A stretch of 35,704 nt of DNA from Pseudomonas endophytica (lineage in GTDB: Bacteria > Pseudomonadota > Gammaproteobacteria > Pseudomonadales > Pseudomonadaceae), in NCBI RefSeq assembly GCF_001411475.1, contig NZ_LLWH01000172.1, positions 1 through 35,704 on the forward strand. The letters are read 5' to 3'. Of the stretch, positions 18,719-27,041 are shown piece after piece. The notes beneath the pieces were generated by a model, which saw only the letters and a list, made by a program, of their open reading frames with translations, did not search any database and was not told where the DNA came from. Each line of letters starts with the position of its first letter. Position 1 is the stretch's first letter. Made by a program: the position numbers and the translations under genes.

Positions 18719-18787
18719 CTTTTATCTAGCCGGAGATCCGGCACGTTTGCCTACCTGACTGTTTTACCTCATACCACGAGGCACCTC
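18674..18787 (+). promoter_or_regulatory. Candidate trpE attenuation leader, in frame within the 3' end of gph
   Basis: The last codons of gph, starting at an internal ATG (18674), read as a 14-aa peptide [14 protein letters not shown] with Trp codons at 18701 and 18707 and a stop at 18716-18718. A 69-nt untranslated stretch precedes trpE. In it GCCGG-AGAT-CCGGC (18729-18742) and GGCA-CGTT-TGCC (18740-18751) are mutually exclusive small hairpins. CCTC at 18767-18770 can pair with the GAGG ribosome-binding site at 18778-18781. A Trp-rich peptide immediately before trpE is the hallmark of transcription attenuation, and attenuation control of trpE has been reported in P. putida. I do not see a textbook terminator with a long T-run, so the exact mechanism is uncertain. 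Confidence 0.5.
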
Positions 18788-20275
18788 ATGATCCGCGAAG
18801 AATTCCTGCGCTTGGCCGCTGCTGGCTATAACCGTATCCCGCTTGCACGTGAAACCCTTGCTGACTTCGACACGCCGTTGTCGATCTACCTGAAACTGGC
18901 CGATCAGCCTAACTCCTATTTGCTGGAGTCAGTGCAAGGCGGCGAGAAGTGGGGGCGTTATTCGATTATTGGTTTGCCATGTCGCACCGTTTTGCGTGCT
19001 CACGAACAGCAGATCCGTATCACCCATGACGGCTTAGAAATCGAATCTCACGAGGTTGAAGACCCGTTGGCGTTCGTTGAGGTGTTCAAAGCGCGTTACA
19101 ACGTGCCGACCATTGCTGGTCTGCCGCGCTTCAACGGTGGTTTGGTCGGGTATTTCGGCTATGACTGCGTGCGTTACGTCGAGAAGCGCTTGGGTAAATG
19201 CCCGAATCCCGATCCGCTGGGTGTGCCGGACATTTTGTTGATGGTCTCGGACGCTGTGGTGGTGTTCGATAACTTAGCGGGCAAAATGCACGCCATTGTG
19301 CTGGTTGACCCGGCTCAGGCCGATGCCTATGACGAAGGCCAGGCGCGGCTTGAGGCGTTGCTAGAACAGCTGCGCCAGCCAATTGCTCCGCGCCGCGGCC
19401 TGGACTTCACGCAACAGCAAGCCGCTGATCCCGTGTTTCGCTCCAGCTTCACTCAGGCGGATTACGAAAAAGCGGTCGATACGATCAAGGACTACATCTT
19501 GGCGGGTGACTGCATGCAGGTGGTGCCGTCGCAGCGTATGTCGATCGACTTCAAGGCCGCGCCGATTGATCTGTATCGCGCGTTGCGGTGCTTCAACCCT
19601 ACGCCGTACATGTACTTCTTTAACTTTGGCGACTTCCACGTGGTGGGTAGCTCGCCTGAAGTTCTGGTGCGGGTTGAAGACAATCTGATTACCGTGCGCC
19701 CGATAGCGGGTACTCGTCCGCGGGGGGCCACCGAAGAGGCGGATCTGGCGTTAGAAAAAGACCTGCTCAGTGATGACAAAGAAATCGCCGAGCATTTGAT
19801 GCTGATTGACCTTGGTCGCAATGACACGGGGCGGGTGTCTGAAACTGGCTCGGTTAAGCTCACCGAAAAAATGGTAATCGAGCGTTACTCCAACGTGATG
19901 CACATTGTGTCGAACGTCACCGGTCAGCTCAAAAGCGGTTTGACGGCCATGGATGCATTGCGCGCGATTTTGCCCGCCGGAACGTTGTCCGGTGCTCCGA
20001 AAATTCGCGCAATGGAAATCATCGACGAACTGGAACCGGTCAAGCGTGGCGTGTATGGCGGTGCAGTGGGTTATTTCGCTTGGAACGGCAATATGGACAC
20101 AGCGATCGCGATTCGTACCGCGGTCATCAAGGATGGCGAATTGCATGTACAAGCCGGCGGCGGCATCGTTGCCGACTCGGTACCGGCCCTGGAGTGGGAA
20201 GAGACGCTCAATAAACGTCGCGCGATGTTTCGCGCTGTAGCGCTCGCTGAACAAACCCCTGCATCCGACGCCTGA
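18788..20275 (+). CDS. trpE: Anthranilate synthase component I
   Basis: TrpE converts chorismate plus ammonia (supplied by TrpG) to anthranilate, the first committed step of tryptophan synthesis. The 495-aa protein has the N-terminal regulatory domain with the feedback-inhibition motif LLES (in [18 protein letters not shown]). The chorismate-binding domain follows, with [43 protein letters not shown] and the C-terminal [25 protein letters not shown] lies about 6 nt before the ATG. In this genome trpG starts only 11 bp after the trpE stop, giving a contiguous trpEGDC run. Confidence 0.97.
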   Translation: MIREEFLRLAAAGYNRIPLARETLADFDTPLSIYLKLADQPNSYLLESVQGGEKWGRYSIIGLPCRTVLRAHEQQIRITHDGLEIESHEVEDPLAFVEVFKARYNVPTIAGLPRFNGGLVGYFGYDCVRYVEKRLGKCPNPDPLGVPDILLMVSDAVVVFDNLAGKMHAIVLVDPAQADAYDEGQARLEALLEQLRQPIAPRRGLDFTQQQAADPVFRSSFTQADYEKAVDTIKDYILAGDCMQVVPSQRMSIDFKAAPIDLYRALRCFNPTPYMYFFNFGDFHVVGSSPEVLVRVEDNLITVRPIAGTRPRGATEEADLALEKDLLSDDKEIAEHLMLIDLGRNDTGRVSETGSVKLTEKMVIERYSNVMHIVSNVTGQLKSGLTAMDALRAILPAGTLSGAPKIRAMEIIDELEPVKRGVYGGAVGYFAWNGNMDTAIAIRTAVIKDGELHVQAGGGIVADSVPALEWEETLNKRRAMFRAVALAEQTPASDA

Positions 20276-20286
20276 GGAGCTTTGCC

Positions 20287-20880
20287 ATGTTGCTGATGAT
20301 CGACAATTACGATTCTTTTACATACAACGTTGTGCAGTACCTAGGTGAGTTGGGCGCTGAGGTCAAAGTAGTACGCAACGATGAATTGACCGTGGCCCAG
20401 ATTGAGGCGCTTAACCCAGAGCGCATTGTGGTCTCGCCCGGCCCTTGCACGCCTAACGAGGCAGGCATTTCACTTGAGGCAATTAAGTACTTTGCCGGTA
20501 AGTTGCCGATTTTGGGTGTTTGCCTAGGCCATCAGTCCATCGGCCAAGCATTTGGCGGTGATGTGGTTCGCGCGCGGCAAGTCATGCACGGTAAAACCAG
20601 CCCGGTGTACCACCTAGACACAGGTGTGTTTCAAGGGTTGAACAATCCGTTGACGGTAACGCGCTACCACTCGCTGGTGGTTCAACGTGAAACCCTGCCC
20701 GAGTGCTTGGAGCTGACGGCGTGGACGCAACACGTGGATGGCTCGGTGGACGAGATCATGGGCCTGCGCCACAAAACCTTAAATATAGAAGGGGTGCAAT
20801 TTCACCCTGAGTCGATATTGACCGAGCAGGGCCACGAACTGTTCGCGAACTTTCTCAAACAAACTGGCGGCACGCGCTAA
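20287..20880 (+). CDS. trpG: Anthranilate synthase component II (glutamine amidotransferase)
   Basis: TrpG is the class I glutamine amidotransferase that channels ammonia to TrpE. The 197-aa protein contains the oxyanion segment [13 protein letters not shown]. The nucleophile is C79 in [15 protein letters not shown], and the triad partners H173 and E175 lie in [12 protein letters not shown]. It also carries the HGKTSPVYH region. A GAGGAGC ribosome-binding site overlaps the trpE stop region. Close spacing to trpE and to trpD (9 bp) indicates a single transcript. Confidence 0.97.
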   Translation: MLLMIDNYDSFTYNVVQYLGELGAEVKVVRNDELTVAQIEALNPERIVVSPGPCTPNEAGISLEAIKYFAGKLPILGVCLGHQSIGQAFGGDVVRARQVMHGKTSPVYHLDTGVFQGLNNPLTVTRYHSLVVQRETLPECLELTAWTQHVDGSVDEIMGLRHKTLNIEGVQFHPESILTEQGHELFANFLKQTGGTR

Positions 20881-20889
20881 GGACTTTAT

Positions 20890-21939
20890 ATGGATATCAA
20901 AACAGCCCTGAGCCGGATCGTCGGTCATCTCGATTTGAGCACTGAAGAGATGCGCGATGTGATGCGCGACATCATGACCGGGCAATGCACCGAGGCGCAG
21001 ATTGGCGCATTCATGATGGGCATGCGCATGAAGAGCGAGAGCATTGACGAAATCGTCGGTGCTGTGACGGCCATGCGCGAACTGGCGGGTAAGGTAGAGC
21101 TCAACACGCTTGAGGGTGTGGTCGATATTGTTGGCACTGGCGGTGATGGTGCGAATATTTTTAACGTGTCCACGGCTTCTGCTCTAGTGGTTTCTGCTGC
21201 GGGTTGTACGGTGGCCAAGCACGGTAACCGTGCAGTGTCGGGTAAAAGCGGTAGTGCCGATTTACTAGAGGCTGCGGGTGTGTATTTGAACCTGACCCCT
21301 GTGCAAGTTGGACGTTGTATCGACAGCGTGGGGATTGGCTTTATGTTTGCTCAATCCCACCACGGCGCCATGAAGCATGCGGCTATCCCGCGTCGCGATC
21401 TTGGGCTACGCACCTTGTTTAACATGCTTGGCCCGCTTACGAATCCGGCTGGTGTGTTGCATCAAGTTGTTGGGGTATTCAATCAGGCCCTGTGCCGTCC
21501 GCTGGCTGAAGTGTTACAGCGTTTGGGCAGCAAACACGTGCTCGTGGTGCATTCGCAAGACGGGCTGGATGAGTTCAGTCTTGCGGCCCCAACCTTTGTG
21601 GCAGAGTTGAACAAAGGTGTTATCACCGAGTACTGGGTTCAGCCAGAAGACTTGGGCATCAAAAGCCAAAGCCTGTTTGGATTGGTGGTGGATAGCCCGG
21701 CGCAATCGCTGGAGCTGATTCGCGATGCCTTGGGTCGCCGTAAAACCGAGGCTGGCCAGAAGGCTGCTGAAATGATCGTGCTCAATGCTGGCGCTGCACT
21801 GTATGCCGCCGATCTTGCCTACACGCTCAAAGAGGGGGTGGCGTTGGCCCACGATGCTTTGCACACCGGTCTGGCGCGAGAAAAACTCGAAGAGCTGGGC
21901 GCCTTTACCGCGATTTTCAAGCAGGAGAATGAAGCATGA
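20890..21939 (+). CDS. trpD: Anthranilate phosphoribosyltransferase
   Basis: TrpD transfers phosphoribosyl from PRPP to anthranilate. The 349-aa protein has the helical N-terminal domain ([17 protein letters not shown]) and the PRPP-binding glycine-rich loop [20 protein letters not shown]. The anthranilate-binding segments [19 protein letters not shown] and [19 protein letters not shown] are also present, followed by LGPLTNPAG. The ATG is 9 bp after trpG with AAGGA upstream. It overlaps trpC by four bases. Confidence 0.97.
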   Translation: MDIKTALSRIVGHLDLSTEEMRDVMRDIMTGQCTEAQIGAFMMGMRMKSESIDEIVGAVTAMRELAGKVELNTLEGVVDIVGTGGDGANIFNVSTASALVVSAAGCTVAKHGNRAVSGKSGSADLLEAAGVYLNLTPVQVGRCIDSVGIGFMFAQSHHGAMKHAAIPRRDLGLRTLFNMLGPLTNPAGVLHQVVGVFNQALCRPLAEVLQRLGSKHVLVVHSQDGLDEFSLAAPTFVAELNKGVITEYWVQPEDLGIKSQSLFGLVVDSPAQSLELIRDALGRRKTEAGQKAAEMIVLNAGAALYAADLAYTLKEGVALAHDALHTGLAREKLEELGAFTAIFKQENEA

Positions 21940-22772
21940 GTGTGCCTACCGTTCTGGAAAAAATTCTGGCACGCAAAGTTCAGGAAGTCGCCGAGCGTAG
22001 AGCGCGTGTGAGCTTAGCGGAGCTTGAACGTTTGGCAGCGGACGCTGAGCCTGTTCGCGGTTTTGCAAACGCCTTGCTGGCGCAAGCCAAGTTGAAGCAG
22101 CCCGCAGTGATTGCCGAAATTAAAAAGGCATCGCCCAGCAAGGGTGTGATTCGCGAGGATTTTATCCCTGCGGACATAGCTAGGAGCTATGAAGCGGGCG
22201 GTGCGACCTGTTTGTCTGTGCTGACTGATATTGATTTCTTTCAGGGGGCTGACGCCTATCTGCGCGAAGCGCGTGCAGCGTGCACATTGCCCGTCATTCG
22301 TAAGGATTTCATGATTGACCCTTATCAGATCGTTGAAGCTCGAGCGATGGGCGCAGATTGCGTGTTGTTGATCGTCTCGGCATTGGACGATGTGGAGATG
22401 GCTGAGTTGGCGGCCGTTGCCAAAAGCGTCAACCTGGATGTACTGGTTGAGGTGCATGATGGCGATGAGCTAGATCGTGCCTTAAAGACTTTGGATACGC
22501 CGTTGGTGGGGATCAACAACCGCAACTTGCACACGTTCGAGGTTAGCTTGGACACCACGTTGGATCTGTTGCCACGGGTCCCGCGTGATCGCTTGGTGAT
22601 TACGGAGAGCGGGATTCTCAACCGTGCAGATGTTGAGTTGATGGAAATCAGCGAGGTGTATTCGTTCCTAGTCGGTGAGGTCTTCATGCGCGCTGAACAA
22701 CCTGGGCTTGAGCTTCAGCGTTTGTTCTTCCCGCAGCGCAGCGTTCATGTTTCAGGCTCGGCGCTGGACTAA
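21936..22772 (+). CDS. trpC: Indole-3-glycerol-phosphate synthase
   Basis: TrpC cyclises carboxyphenylaminodeoxyribulose phosphate to indole-3-glycerol phosphate. This is the monofunctional pseudomonad form (278 aa), without the PRAI domain fused in E. coli. TIM-barrel signatures are [19 protein letters not shown] (catalytic Lys), [52 protein letters not shown] and VITESGI. It is coupled to trpD (ATGA overlap). The trpF and trpBA genes are not in this window, as expected for Pseudomonas. Confidence 0.96.
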   Translation: MSVPTVLEKILARKVQEVAERRARVSLAELERLAADAEPVRGFANALLAQAKLKQPAVIAEIKKASPSKGVIREDFIPADIARSYEAGGATCLSVLTDIDFFQGADAYLREARAACTLPVIRKDFMIDPYQIVEARAMGADCVLLIVSALDDVEMAELAAVAKSVNLDVLVEVHDGDELDRALKTLDTPLVGINNRNLHTFEVSLDTTLDLLPRVPRDRLVITESGILNRADVELMEISEVYSFLVGEVFMRAEQPGLELQRLFFPQRSVHVSGSALD

Positions 22773-22779
22773 CCCTCCT

Positions 22780-23481
22780 ATGGCGCTTATCCAACAATTG
22801 ACTGTCGAGGCTGGCTTAAAGGCTGAGCAGGACTTATTGGCTTCGGTGTGCGCGGGGGAGTTAGAGGCAGGGGTGCTGTTTTGGCAGCCCACTGACCGCG
22901 CACTGGTCATGCCTCGGCGTCTCAGTCGATTGGCCGGGTTTGATGAGGCGAGTGTCGAACTGGCCGCCAGTGGATGGCCGATTCTATTGCGCGAGACGGG
23001 AGGTGAGCCGGTTCCTCAGTCATCTTCCACGGTCAATATCGCGCTGGTGTATGCACCGCCACGTAGCGAAGGCGACCAGGGTCGTATCGAGACAGCTTAC
23101 CGCCGCTTGTGCGACCCGATCTGCGATCTGTTAACGGCATTGGGCGGTACGGCGTCTTTAGGCGAAGTCGAAGGCGCCTTTTGTGATGGCCGTTTCAACG
23201 TGAATCTTAATGCACGAAAACTGGTCGGTACGGCTCAGCGCTGGCGTCAAAGCAGGGGCGGGCAACGGCCTGTTGGGTTGGTTCACGGTGCATTGCTGGT
23301 GGAAAATGAGCGAGCGTCTATGGTGGCTGCCGTCAATCGTTTCAATCAGCGCTGTGAGCTGGACCAACATTGCCTTGCTGACAGCCATGTTGCGTTGCAT
23401 GAAGTCTTTGTTGCGGCCGATTTTTTTGAGCGCTTACAGGCTCGCTATCAACAAATTCTGGCGCCAATCCTTACCCACTAG
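22780..23481 (+). CDS. Lipoate-protein ligase A-family protein
   Basis: The 233-aa product ([20 protein letters not shown]) belongs to the biotin/lipoate A/B protein-ligase (BPL/LplA) fold. A conserved candidate catalytic lysine, K147, lies in [20 protein letters not shown], the position used to bind the acyl-AMP intermediate. The segment [15 protein letters not shown] matches the G-x-F/Y-D-x-N/G-type motif of the family. The open frame extends back into trpC; the ATG 7 bp after trpC was chosen because a CCTCC-rich context aside, the protein homology begins there. The function (lipoylation versus octanoyl transfer) is not determinable. It is co-directional with trpEGDC and overlaps vfr tail-to-tail by 4 bp. 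Confidence 0.75.
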   Translation: MALIQQLTVEAGLKAEQDLLASVCAGELEAGVLFWQPTDRALVMPRRLSRLAGFDEASVELAASGWPILLRETGGEPVPQSSSTVNIALVYAPPRSEGDQGRIETAYRRLCDPICDLLTALGGTASLGEVEGAFCDGRFNVNLNARKLVGTAQRWRQSRGGQRPVGLVHGALLVENERASMVAAVNRFNQRCELDQHCLADSHVALHEVFVAADFFERLQARYQQILAPILTH

Positions 23482-24122
23482 CGTGTGCCGTAGACCACCA
23501 TGGTTTTGCCTTTGACGCTGACCAGGTTTTGCTCCTCAAGGCCTTTGAGCACACGGCCTACCATCTCTCGCGAACAGCCGACAATTCTGCCTATTTCCTG
23601 ACGCGTAATTTTGATCTGCATCCCGTCTGGATGAGTCATGGCATCAGGTTGTTTGCACAGATCAAGCAGGCAGCGTGCAACTCGGCCCGTGACATCAAAG
23701 AACGCCAAGTCGGCGACTTTGCGGGTTGTGTTACGCAGGCGTTGAGCGATTTGGCCGCTCAGCGAGTAAAGAATGTCGGGCTCTTGCTGGGCGTATTCTC
23801 TAAATTTTACGTAACTGATTTCTGCGACTTCGCACTCGGTTTTAGCCCGTACCCAAGCGCTGCGGGGTTGCTCTCGACCTGCCTGTTCGAATAGCCCCAA
23901 CTCGCCAATAAAGTCGCCTGGATTGAGATAGGCAATGATCATTTCTCGACCATCGTCGTCCTCGATCAAAATCGTGACAGAGCCTTTAATAATGAGGAAT
24001 AGGGTCTGGGAGTGTGCGCCTGCGCAGATGATATTACTCTTGGTCTGATAGCGTTTGCGCTGGCAATGGGTCAAAAACTTGTCGAGGTTCTTGATCTTGG
24101 ATATGGGAGAAACAGCAACCAT
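23478..24122 (-). CDS. vfr: cAMP-responsive global regulator Vfr (CRP homologue)
   Basis: Vfr is the Pseudomonas CRP orthologue; in P. aeruginosa it controls quorum sensing, type IV pili and virulence genes with cAMP. From the ATG at 24122 it is 214 aa, exactly the known Vfr length ([19 protein letters not shown]). The cyclic-nucleotide-binding beta-roll includes [15 protein letters not shown] and the cAMP-phosphate contact region [18 protein letters not shown]. The C-terminal winged helix contains [21 protein letters not shown]. The upstream open frame (291 aa) is spurious. It is divergent from the OsmC-family gene across a 221-bp gap rich in palindromes, and converges on the lipoate-ligase-like gene. 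Confidence 0.95.
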   Translation of the reverse strand: MVAVSPISKIKNLDKFLTHCQRKRYQTKSNIICAGAHSQTLFLIIKGSVTILIEDDDGREMIIAYLNPGDFIGELGLFEQAGREQPRSAWVRAKTECEVAEISYVKFREYAQQEPDILYSLSGQIAQRLRNTTRKVADLAFFDVTGRVARCLLDLCKQPDAMTHPDGMQIKITRQEIGRIVGCSREMVGRVLKGLEEQNLVSVKGKTMVVYGTR

Positions 24123-24343
24123 GGTTGTATCCCGAAAGCGTGCACAGTAAAGGGCAGATCTATTTTTATATAGAGCGCTGGCTGGCTGGCGCCAGTGATT
24201 TGGCGCCAGCTTAACAGACAGATTCTGTATGGTTTGTAGAATTTTACTTATGGCTTGTCTGATAAAGCTTTGGATGCGGTGAGGCGTCACTTTCAGCCCC
24301 TGTGCTAAGCTGGCGCCCCTTTTAAAGCAGTGGAGTCTGGGTG
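24123..24343. promoter_or_regulatory. vfr / osmC-family divergent intergenic region with repeated GCTGGCGCC palindromes
   Basis: A perfect 10-bp inverted repeat, GCTGGCGCCA (24185-24194) and TGGCGCCAGC (24201-24210), has a 6-bp centre. A third copy of GCTGGCGCC occurs at 24309-24317, near the OsmC-family start. On the minus strand TATATA (24172-24167) is a possible vfr -10, which would place the palindrome over the -35 region. A GTGA-N4-TCAC palindrome at 24279-24290 has the wrong spacing for a standard CRP/Vfr site. The sequence patterns are observed; any regulatory role is inferred. Confidence 0.45.
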
Positions 24344-24766
24344 ATGAAGGCACGCATTCAATGGGCTGGCGAAGCCATGTTTCTCGGCGAATCAGGTAGC
24401 GGCCATGTTGTTGTAATGGATGGTCCGCCTGAGAGCGGCGGTCGTAACTTGGGGGTTCGACCTATGGAAATGCTGTTGCTCGGGCTCGGCGGCTGCAGCA
24501 ACTTTGATGTAGTCAGTATCCTCAAGAAGTCGCGCCAGCCTGTAGAAAGCTGCGAGGCTTTTCTTGAAGCAGAGCGCGCGACTGAAGATCCAAAAGTGTT
24601 CACCAAAATTCACCTGCACTTCGTCGTCAAAGGGCGCGGCTTGAAAGAAGCTCAGGTTAAGCGTGCAATCGAATTGTCTGCTGAGAAGTATTGCTCGGCC
24701 TCGATCATGCTGGGAGCGGCAGGTGTGGCGATAAGCCACGACTATGAAATTGTGGAGTTAGGCTGA
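24344..24766 (+). CDS. OsmC/Ohr-family protein (YhfA type)
   Basis: This 140-aa OsmC-fold protein ([20 protein letters not shown]) carries both conserved cysteines of the family. One is in [17 protein letters not shown] and the other in [15 protein letters not shown]. OsmC-family proteins reduce organic hydroperoxides or act on related thiol chemistry; members of this YhfA-like subgroup have no firmly known substrate. I chose the ATG at 24344 over an overlapping GTG at 24341. This protein next to vfr is a stable Pseudomonas (and enterobacterial crp-yhfA) neighbourhood. Confidence 0.85.
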   Translation: MKARIQWAGEAMFLGESGSGHVVVMDGPPESGGRNLGVRPMEMLLLGLGGCSNFDVVSILKKSRQPVESCEAFLEAERATEDPKVFTKIHLHFVVKGRGLKEAQVKRAIELSAEKYCSASIMLGAAGVAISHDYEIVELG

Positions 24767-25006
24767 GCCGACATCCAATTTACATAAATGCAGTGCAGAC
24801 TCTGGCGATCAGGCGCTGACGTCTGCATAATGCGCCACTTTTTTAAGGGCAGTGGCAGGGGAATATTCCCAGCCTCATGTCCGAACAAATAACCAAAATC
24901 GCCATCGCGAAGAGGTGTTAACCGTCCTACGCAGGTGCGACCACGCACTTGACGGGCATGCTGGATCACGCGGCTGAGCCGCATCGACATAGAGAGTTTT
25001 ATAACG
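24767..25006 (+). promoter_or_regulatory. Intergenic region upstream of speD with small GC-rich hairpins
   Basis: The 240-bp gap contains CATAAT at 24826-24831 (a possible -10 with only a weak TGGCGA at the -35 position). If that promoter is used, a long leader of about 170 nt would precede speD. In the leader, GTGCG-ACCA-CGCAC and GCGGC-TGA-GCCGC (24970-24982) can form short hairpins, the latter 25 nt before the GTG start. I see no coding sequence. Long 5' leaders on polyamine genes can carry translational control, but nothing here proves it. Confidence 0.3.
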
Positions 25007-25798
25007 GTGAAAAGCAAACTCAAGCTCCACGGGTTCAACAACCTGACAAAGACCTTGAGCTTCAACATTTATGACATCTGCTACGCGGAAACCCCGCAAG
25101 ACCAGCAGGCATACGTTGAGTACATCAATCAAGAGTACGACGCAGAACGCCTGACGCAGATCCTCACAGATGTGGTTGATATCATTGGGGCTAACATCCT
25201 GAACATCGCCCGTCAGGATTACGATCCGCAAGGCGCCAGCGTCACTATTCTGATTTCTGAGCAGCCGGTAACACCTACCGAAAGCCAGATCGAAGAATCC
25301 CCAGGCCCGCTGCCTGAAACCATCTTGGGACATCTCGATAAAAGTCATATCACAGTACATACCTATCCAGAGATTCATCCTGTGGACGGTATCGCGACTT
25401 TCCGTGTGGATATTGACGTATCGACCTGCGGCGTTATTTCACCGCTTAAAGCTCTTAACTATCTGATCCATCAATTTGATTCGGACATCGTGACGGTCGA
25501 TTATCGTGTCCGTGGATTTACCCGTGACGTAGAAGGCAAAAAGCACTTTATCGATCACGAAATCAATTCGATTCAGAACTACCTTTCCGAAGATACTCGC
25601 GACGGTTACCAAATGACCGACGTGAACGTGTATCAGGAAAACCTGTTCCACACCAAGATGCTGCTCAAAAACTTCGAACTGGATAATTACCTGTTCGGCG
25701 ACGCGACCAGCAATCTTTCGGTTGAACAGCGCGCGCAGGTGACTGAGCGTGTTAAGCACGAAATGCTCGAAATCTTCTACGCCCGTAACATGGGCTAA
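25007..25798 (+). CDS. speD: S-adenosylmethionine decarboxylase proenzyme SpeD
   Basis: SpeD decarboxylates S-adenosylmethionine to provide aminopropyl groups for spermidine. The 263-aa proenzyme is the long E. coli-type (class 1A) form. It self-cleaves to make a pyruvoyl cofactor, and the processing site is K112-S113-H114 in [16 protein letters not shown], aligning with the Lys-Ser cleavage in E. coli. The proton-donor region [14 protein letters not shown] follows. The start is GTG ([20 protein letters not shown]), which fits the conserved N-terminus of Pseudomonas SpeD, with a GAGAG about 11 nt upstream. A strong terminator follows directly. Confidence 0.95.
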   Translation: MKSKLKLHGFNNLTKTLSFNIYDICYAETPQDQQAYVEYINQEYDAERLTQILTDVVDIIGANILNIARQDYDPQGASVTILISEQPVTPTESQIEESPGPLPETILGHLDKSHITVHTYPEIHPVDGIATFRVDIDVSTCGVISPLKALNYLIHQFDSDIVTVDYRVRGFTRDVEGKKHFIDHEINSIQNYLSEDTRDGYQMTDVNVYQENLFHTKMLLKNFELDNYLFGDATSNLSVEQRAQVTERVKHEMLEIFYARNMG

Positions 25799-25810
25799 GG
25801 TTTGCGCAAA

Positions 25811-25842
25811 AAGGCGGCTACCGCGAAGTAGCCGCCTTTTTT
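25811..25842. terminator. Bidirectional intrinsic terminator between speD and coq7
   Basis: AAGGCGGCTAC (25811-25821) pairs perfectly with GTAGCCGCCTT (25828-25838) around a CGCGAA loop. It is followed by a T-run (to 25842) and preceded by an A-run (25808-25812), so it can terminate transcription from both speD and the convergent coq7. Confidence 0.92.
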
Positions 25843-25864
25843 ATGGGCGCAATTTTGGCCGGTA

Positions 25865-26512
25865 TCAGATGCGGTAGGTACTTTTAGTCATGACTTTTGC
25901 CAGCAGGCTCATGCCCAACTTTACTGGGGCAGGGAAGCGGTAGCCGCCAGCCTCTAGCGCAGACGCTGCGTGTTGCTCTTCATCAAGACGCATCTGTTCA
26001 AGGATTGCTCGGGATTTTTCATCCTCGGCAGGGATTTGCTCTAAGTGCTCATTGAGGTGCTTGCATACTTGGTCTTCGGTCGCGGCTACGAAGCCGAGGC
26101 TGACTTTATCGCTGACCAGTCCAGCGACGGCGCCGATGCCAAAAGACATGCCGTAGAACAGGGGATTTAGCACACTGGTATGGCTACCCAACTGGTGAAT
26201 GCGCTGTTCGCACCACGCCAAATGATCAATTTCTTCTTCGGCGGCATGCTCCATCGCTTCACGTACATGCGCAAGCTTGGCGGTTAATGCCTGACCTTGG
26301 TATAGCGCTTGGGCACACACTTCACCTGTATGGTTGATGCGCATGAGCCCGGCTATATGACGAGCCTTTTTTTCGTCCAGGGTTTTTTCGGGTTTGATGA
26401 TGGCAGGAGAGGGGCGATGCGGCTGACCACTGAAGGGCAGCAGGGTACGCATGGCGGTATCGGCTTGTAGCAGCAGACGGTCAATCGGCGAGTAGTGACG
26501 TTGGGTAGTCAT
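25865..26512 (-). CDS. coq7: 2-polyprenyl-3-methyl-6-methoxy-1,4-benzoquinone monooxygenase Coq7
   Basis: Coq7 is the di-iron hydroxylase that performs the penultimate oxygenation of ubiquinone synthesis. It is the pseudomonad alternative to UbiF. The 215-aa ferritin-like protein shows the iron ligand segments [31 protein letters not shown], and [15 protein letters not shown], with the ExxH pairs expected for a four-helix di-iron protein. The ATG at 26512 follows a GGAGG-like AGGTAAGC context. It is downstream of the HIT gene on the same strand with a 124-bp gap containing a hairpin. Confidence 0.94.
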   Translation of the reverse strand: MTTQRHYSPIDRLLLQADTAMRTLLPFSGQPHRPSPAIIKPEKTLDEKKARHIAGLMRINHTGEVCAQALYQGQALTAKLAHVREAMEHAAEEEIDHLAWCEQRIHQLGSHTSVLNPLFYGMSFGIGAVAGLVSDKVSLGFVAATEDQVCKHLNEHLEQIPAEDEKSRAILEQMRLDEEQHAASALEAGGYRFPAPVKLGMSLLAKVMTKSTYRI

Positions 26513-26589
26513 GCTTACCTCCGGAAAAAATCACGGCGGCCAGTTTACCTCAAACGGCTGGGCAGAGTTTGCGCTGCATCACTTGTCAG

Positions 26590-26613
26590 CGTGGGAGCGT
26601 TTTGGCTCCCACG
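26590..26613. repeat. REP-like perfect hairpin between HIT gene and coq7
   Basis: CGTGGGAGC (26590-26598) and GCTCCCACG (26605-26613) form a perfect 9-bp stem around GTTTTG. GTGGGAGC is the head motif of common Pseudomonas REP elements, but the internal part of a typical REP is missing. No T-run follows on either strand, so this is not a standard terminator. It may be a degenerate single REP/MITE remnant or an mRNA stability element. Confidence 0.55.
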
Positions 26614-26636
26614 GTGCATACGGTCTGACCGAGCAA

Positions 26637-26975
26637 TCAGCCCGGAGGCCAGTTCATCTGGCGCTGACCCAGAACGTGCATATGAATGTGGTAAACCGTC
26701 TGGCCACCTTTTTCATTGCAGTTCATCACAACGCGAAAGCCGTCTTCGCAGCCCAGCTCTTTGGCCAGGCGCTGTGCTGTGAACAGGATGTGTCCTGCTA
26801 ACGGCTTATCGTCTTCTGTCAGATCGTTGAGGGTGCGGATTGGTTTTTTCGGAATAACCAAAAAATGAATCGGCGCTTGGGGGGCAATGTCGTGAAAAGC
26901 GAGCACCTGATCATCTTCATAGATGATCTTGGCTGGTATTTCACGATTGATAATTTTGGTGAACAGGGTATCCAA
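26637..26975 (-). CDS. HIT-family nucleotide-binding hydrolase (HinT-like)
   Basis: This is a 112-aa histidine-triad protein with the motif [10 protein letters not shown] near the C-terminus, which forms the nucleotidyl-His active site. HinT-like proteins hydrolyse adenosine phosphoramidates and adenylated intermediates. I chose a TTG start (26975, reading [15 protein letters not shown]) because GGAG lies 7 nt upstream and the length then matches the family. An upstream in-frame GTG at 27023 would add 16 residues atypical of the family. The zinc-binding cysteines seen at the N-terminus of some HIT proteins are absent (DTLFTK). Confidence 0.85.
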   Translation of the reverse strand: MDTLFTKIINREIPAKIIYEDDQVLAFHDIAPQAPIHFLVIPKKPIRTLNDLTEDDKPLAGHILFTAQRLAKELGCEDGFRVVMNCNEKGGQTVYHIHMHVLGQRQMNWPPG

Positions 26976-27041
26976 AGCGGTGTCTCCGTAGGTGAAGTCC
27001 GGCTTGAGTGTACTCACGGACACGGATTACGCACAGTCTAG

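Noticed and set aside
18729..18765. The GCCGG/CCGGC hairpin and the TTTT at 18762 as a full intrinsic terminator of trpE attenuation
   Set aside because: The T-run starts 19 nt after the stem, too far for an intrinsic terminator; I keep only the general leader hypothesis.
24279..24290. GTGA-N4-TCAC palindrome as a Vfr/CRP site
   Set aside because: The canonical half-site spacing is N6 (TGTGA-N6-TCACA); here it is N4 and the outer T and A are missing.
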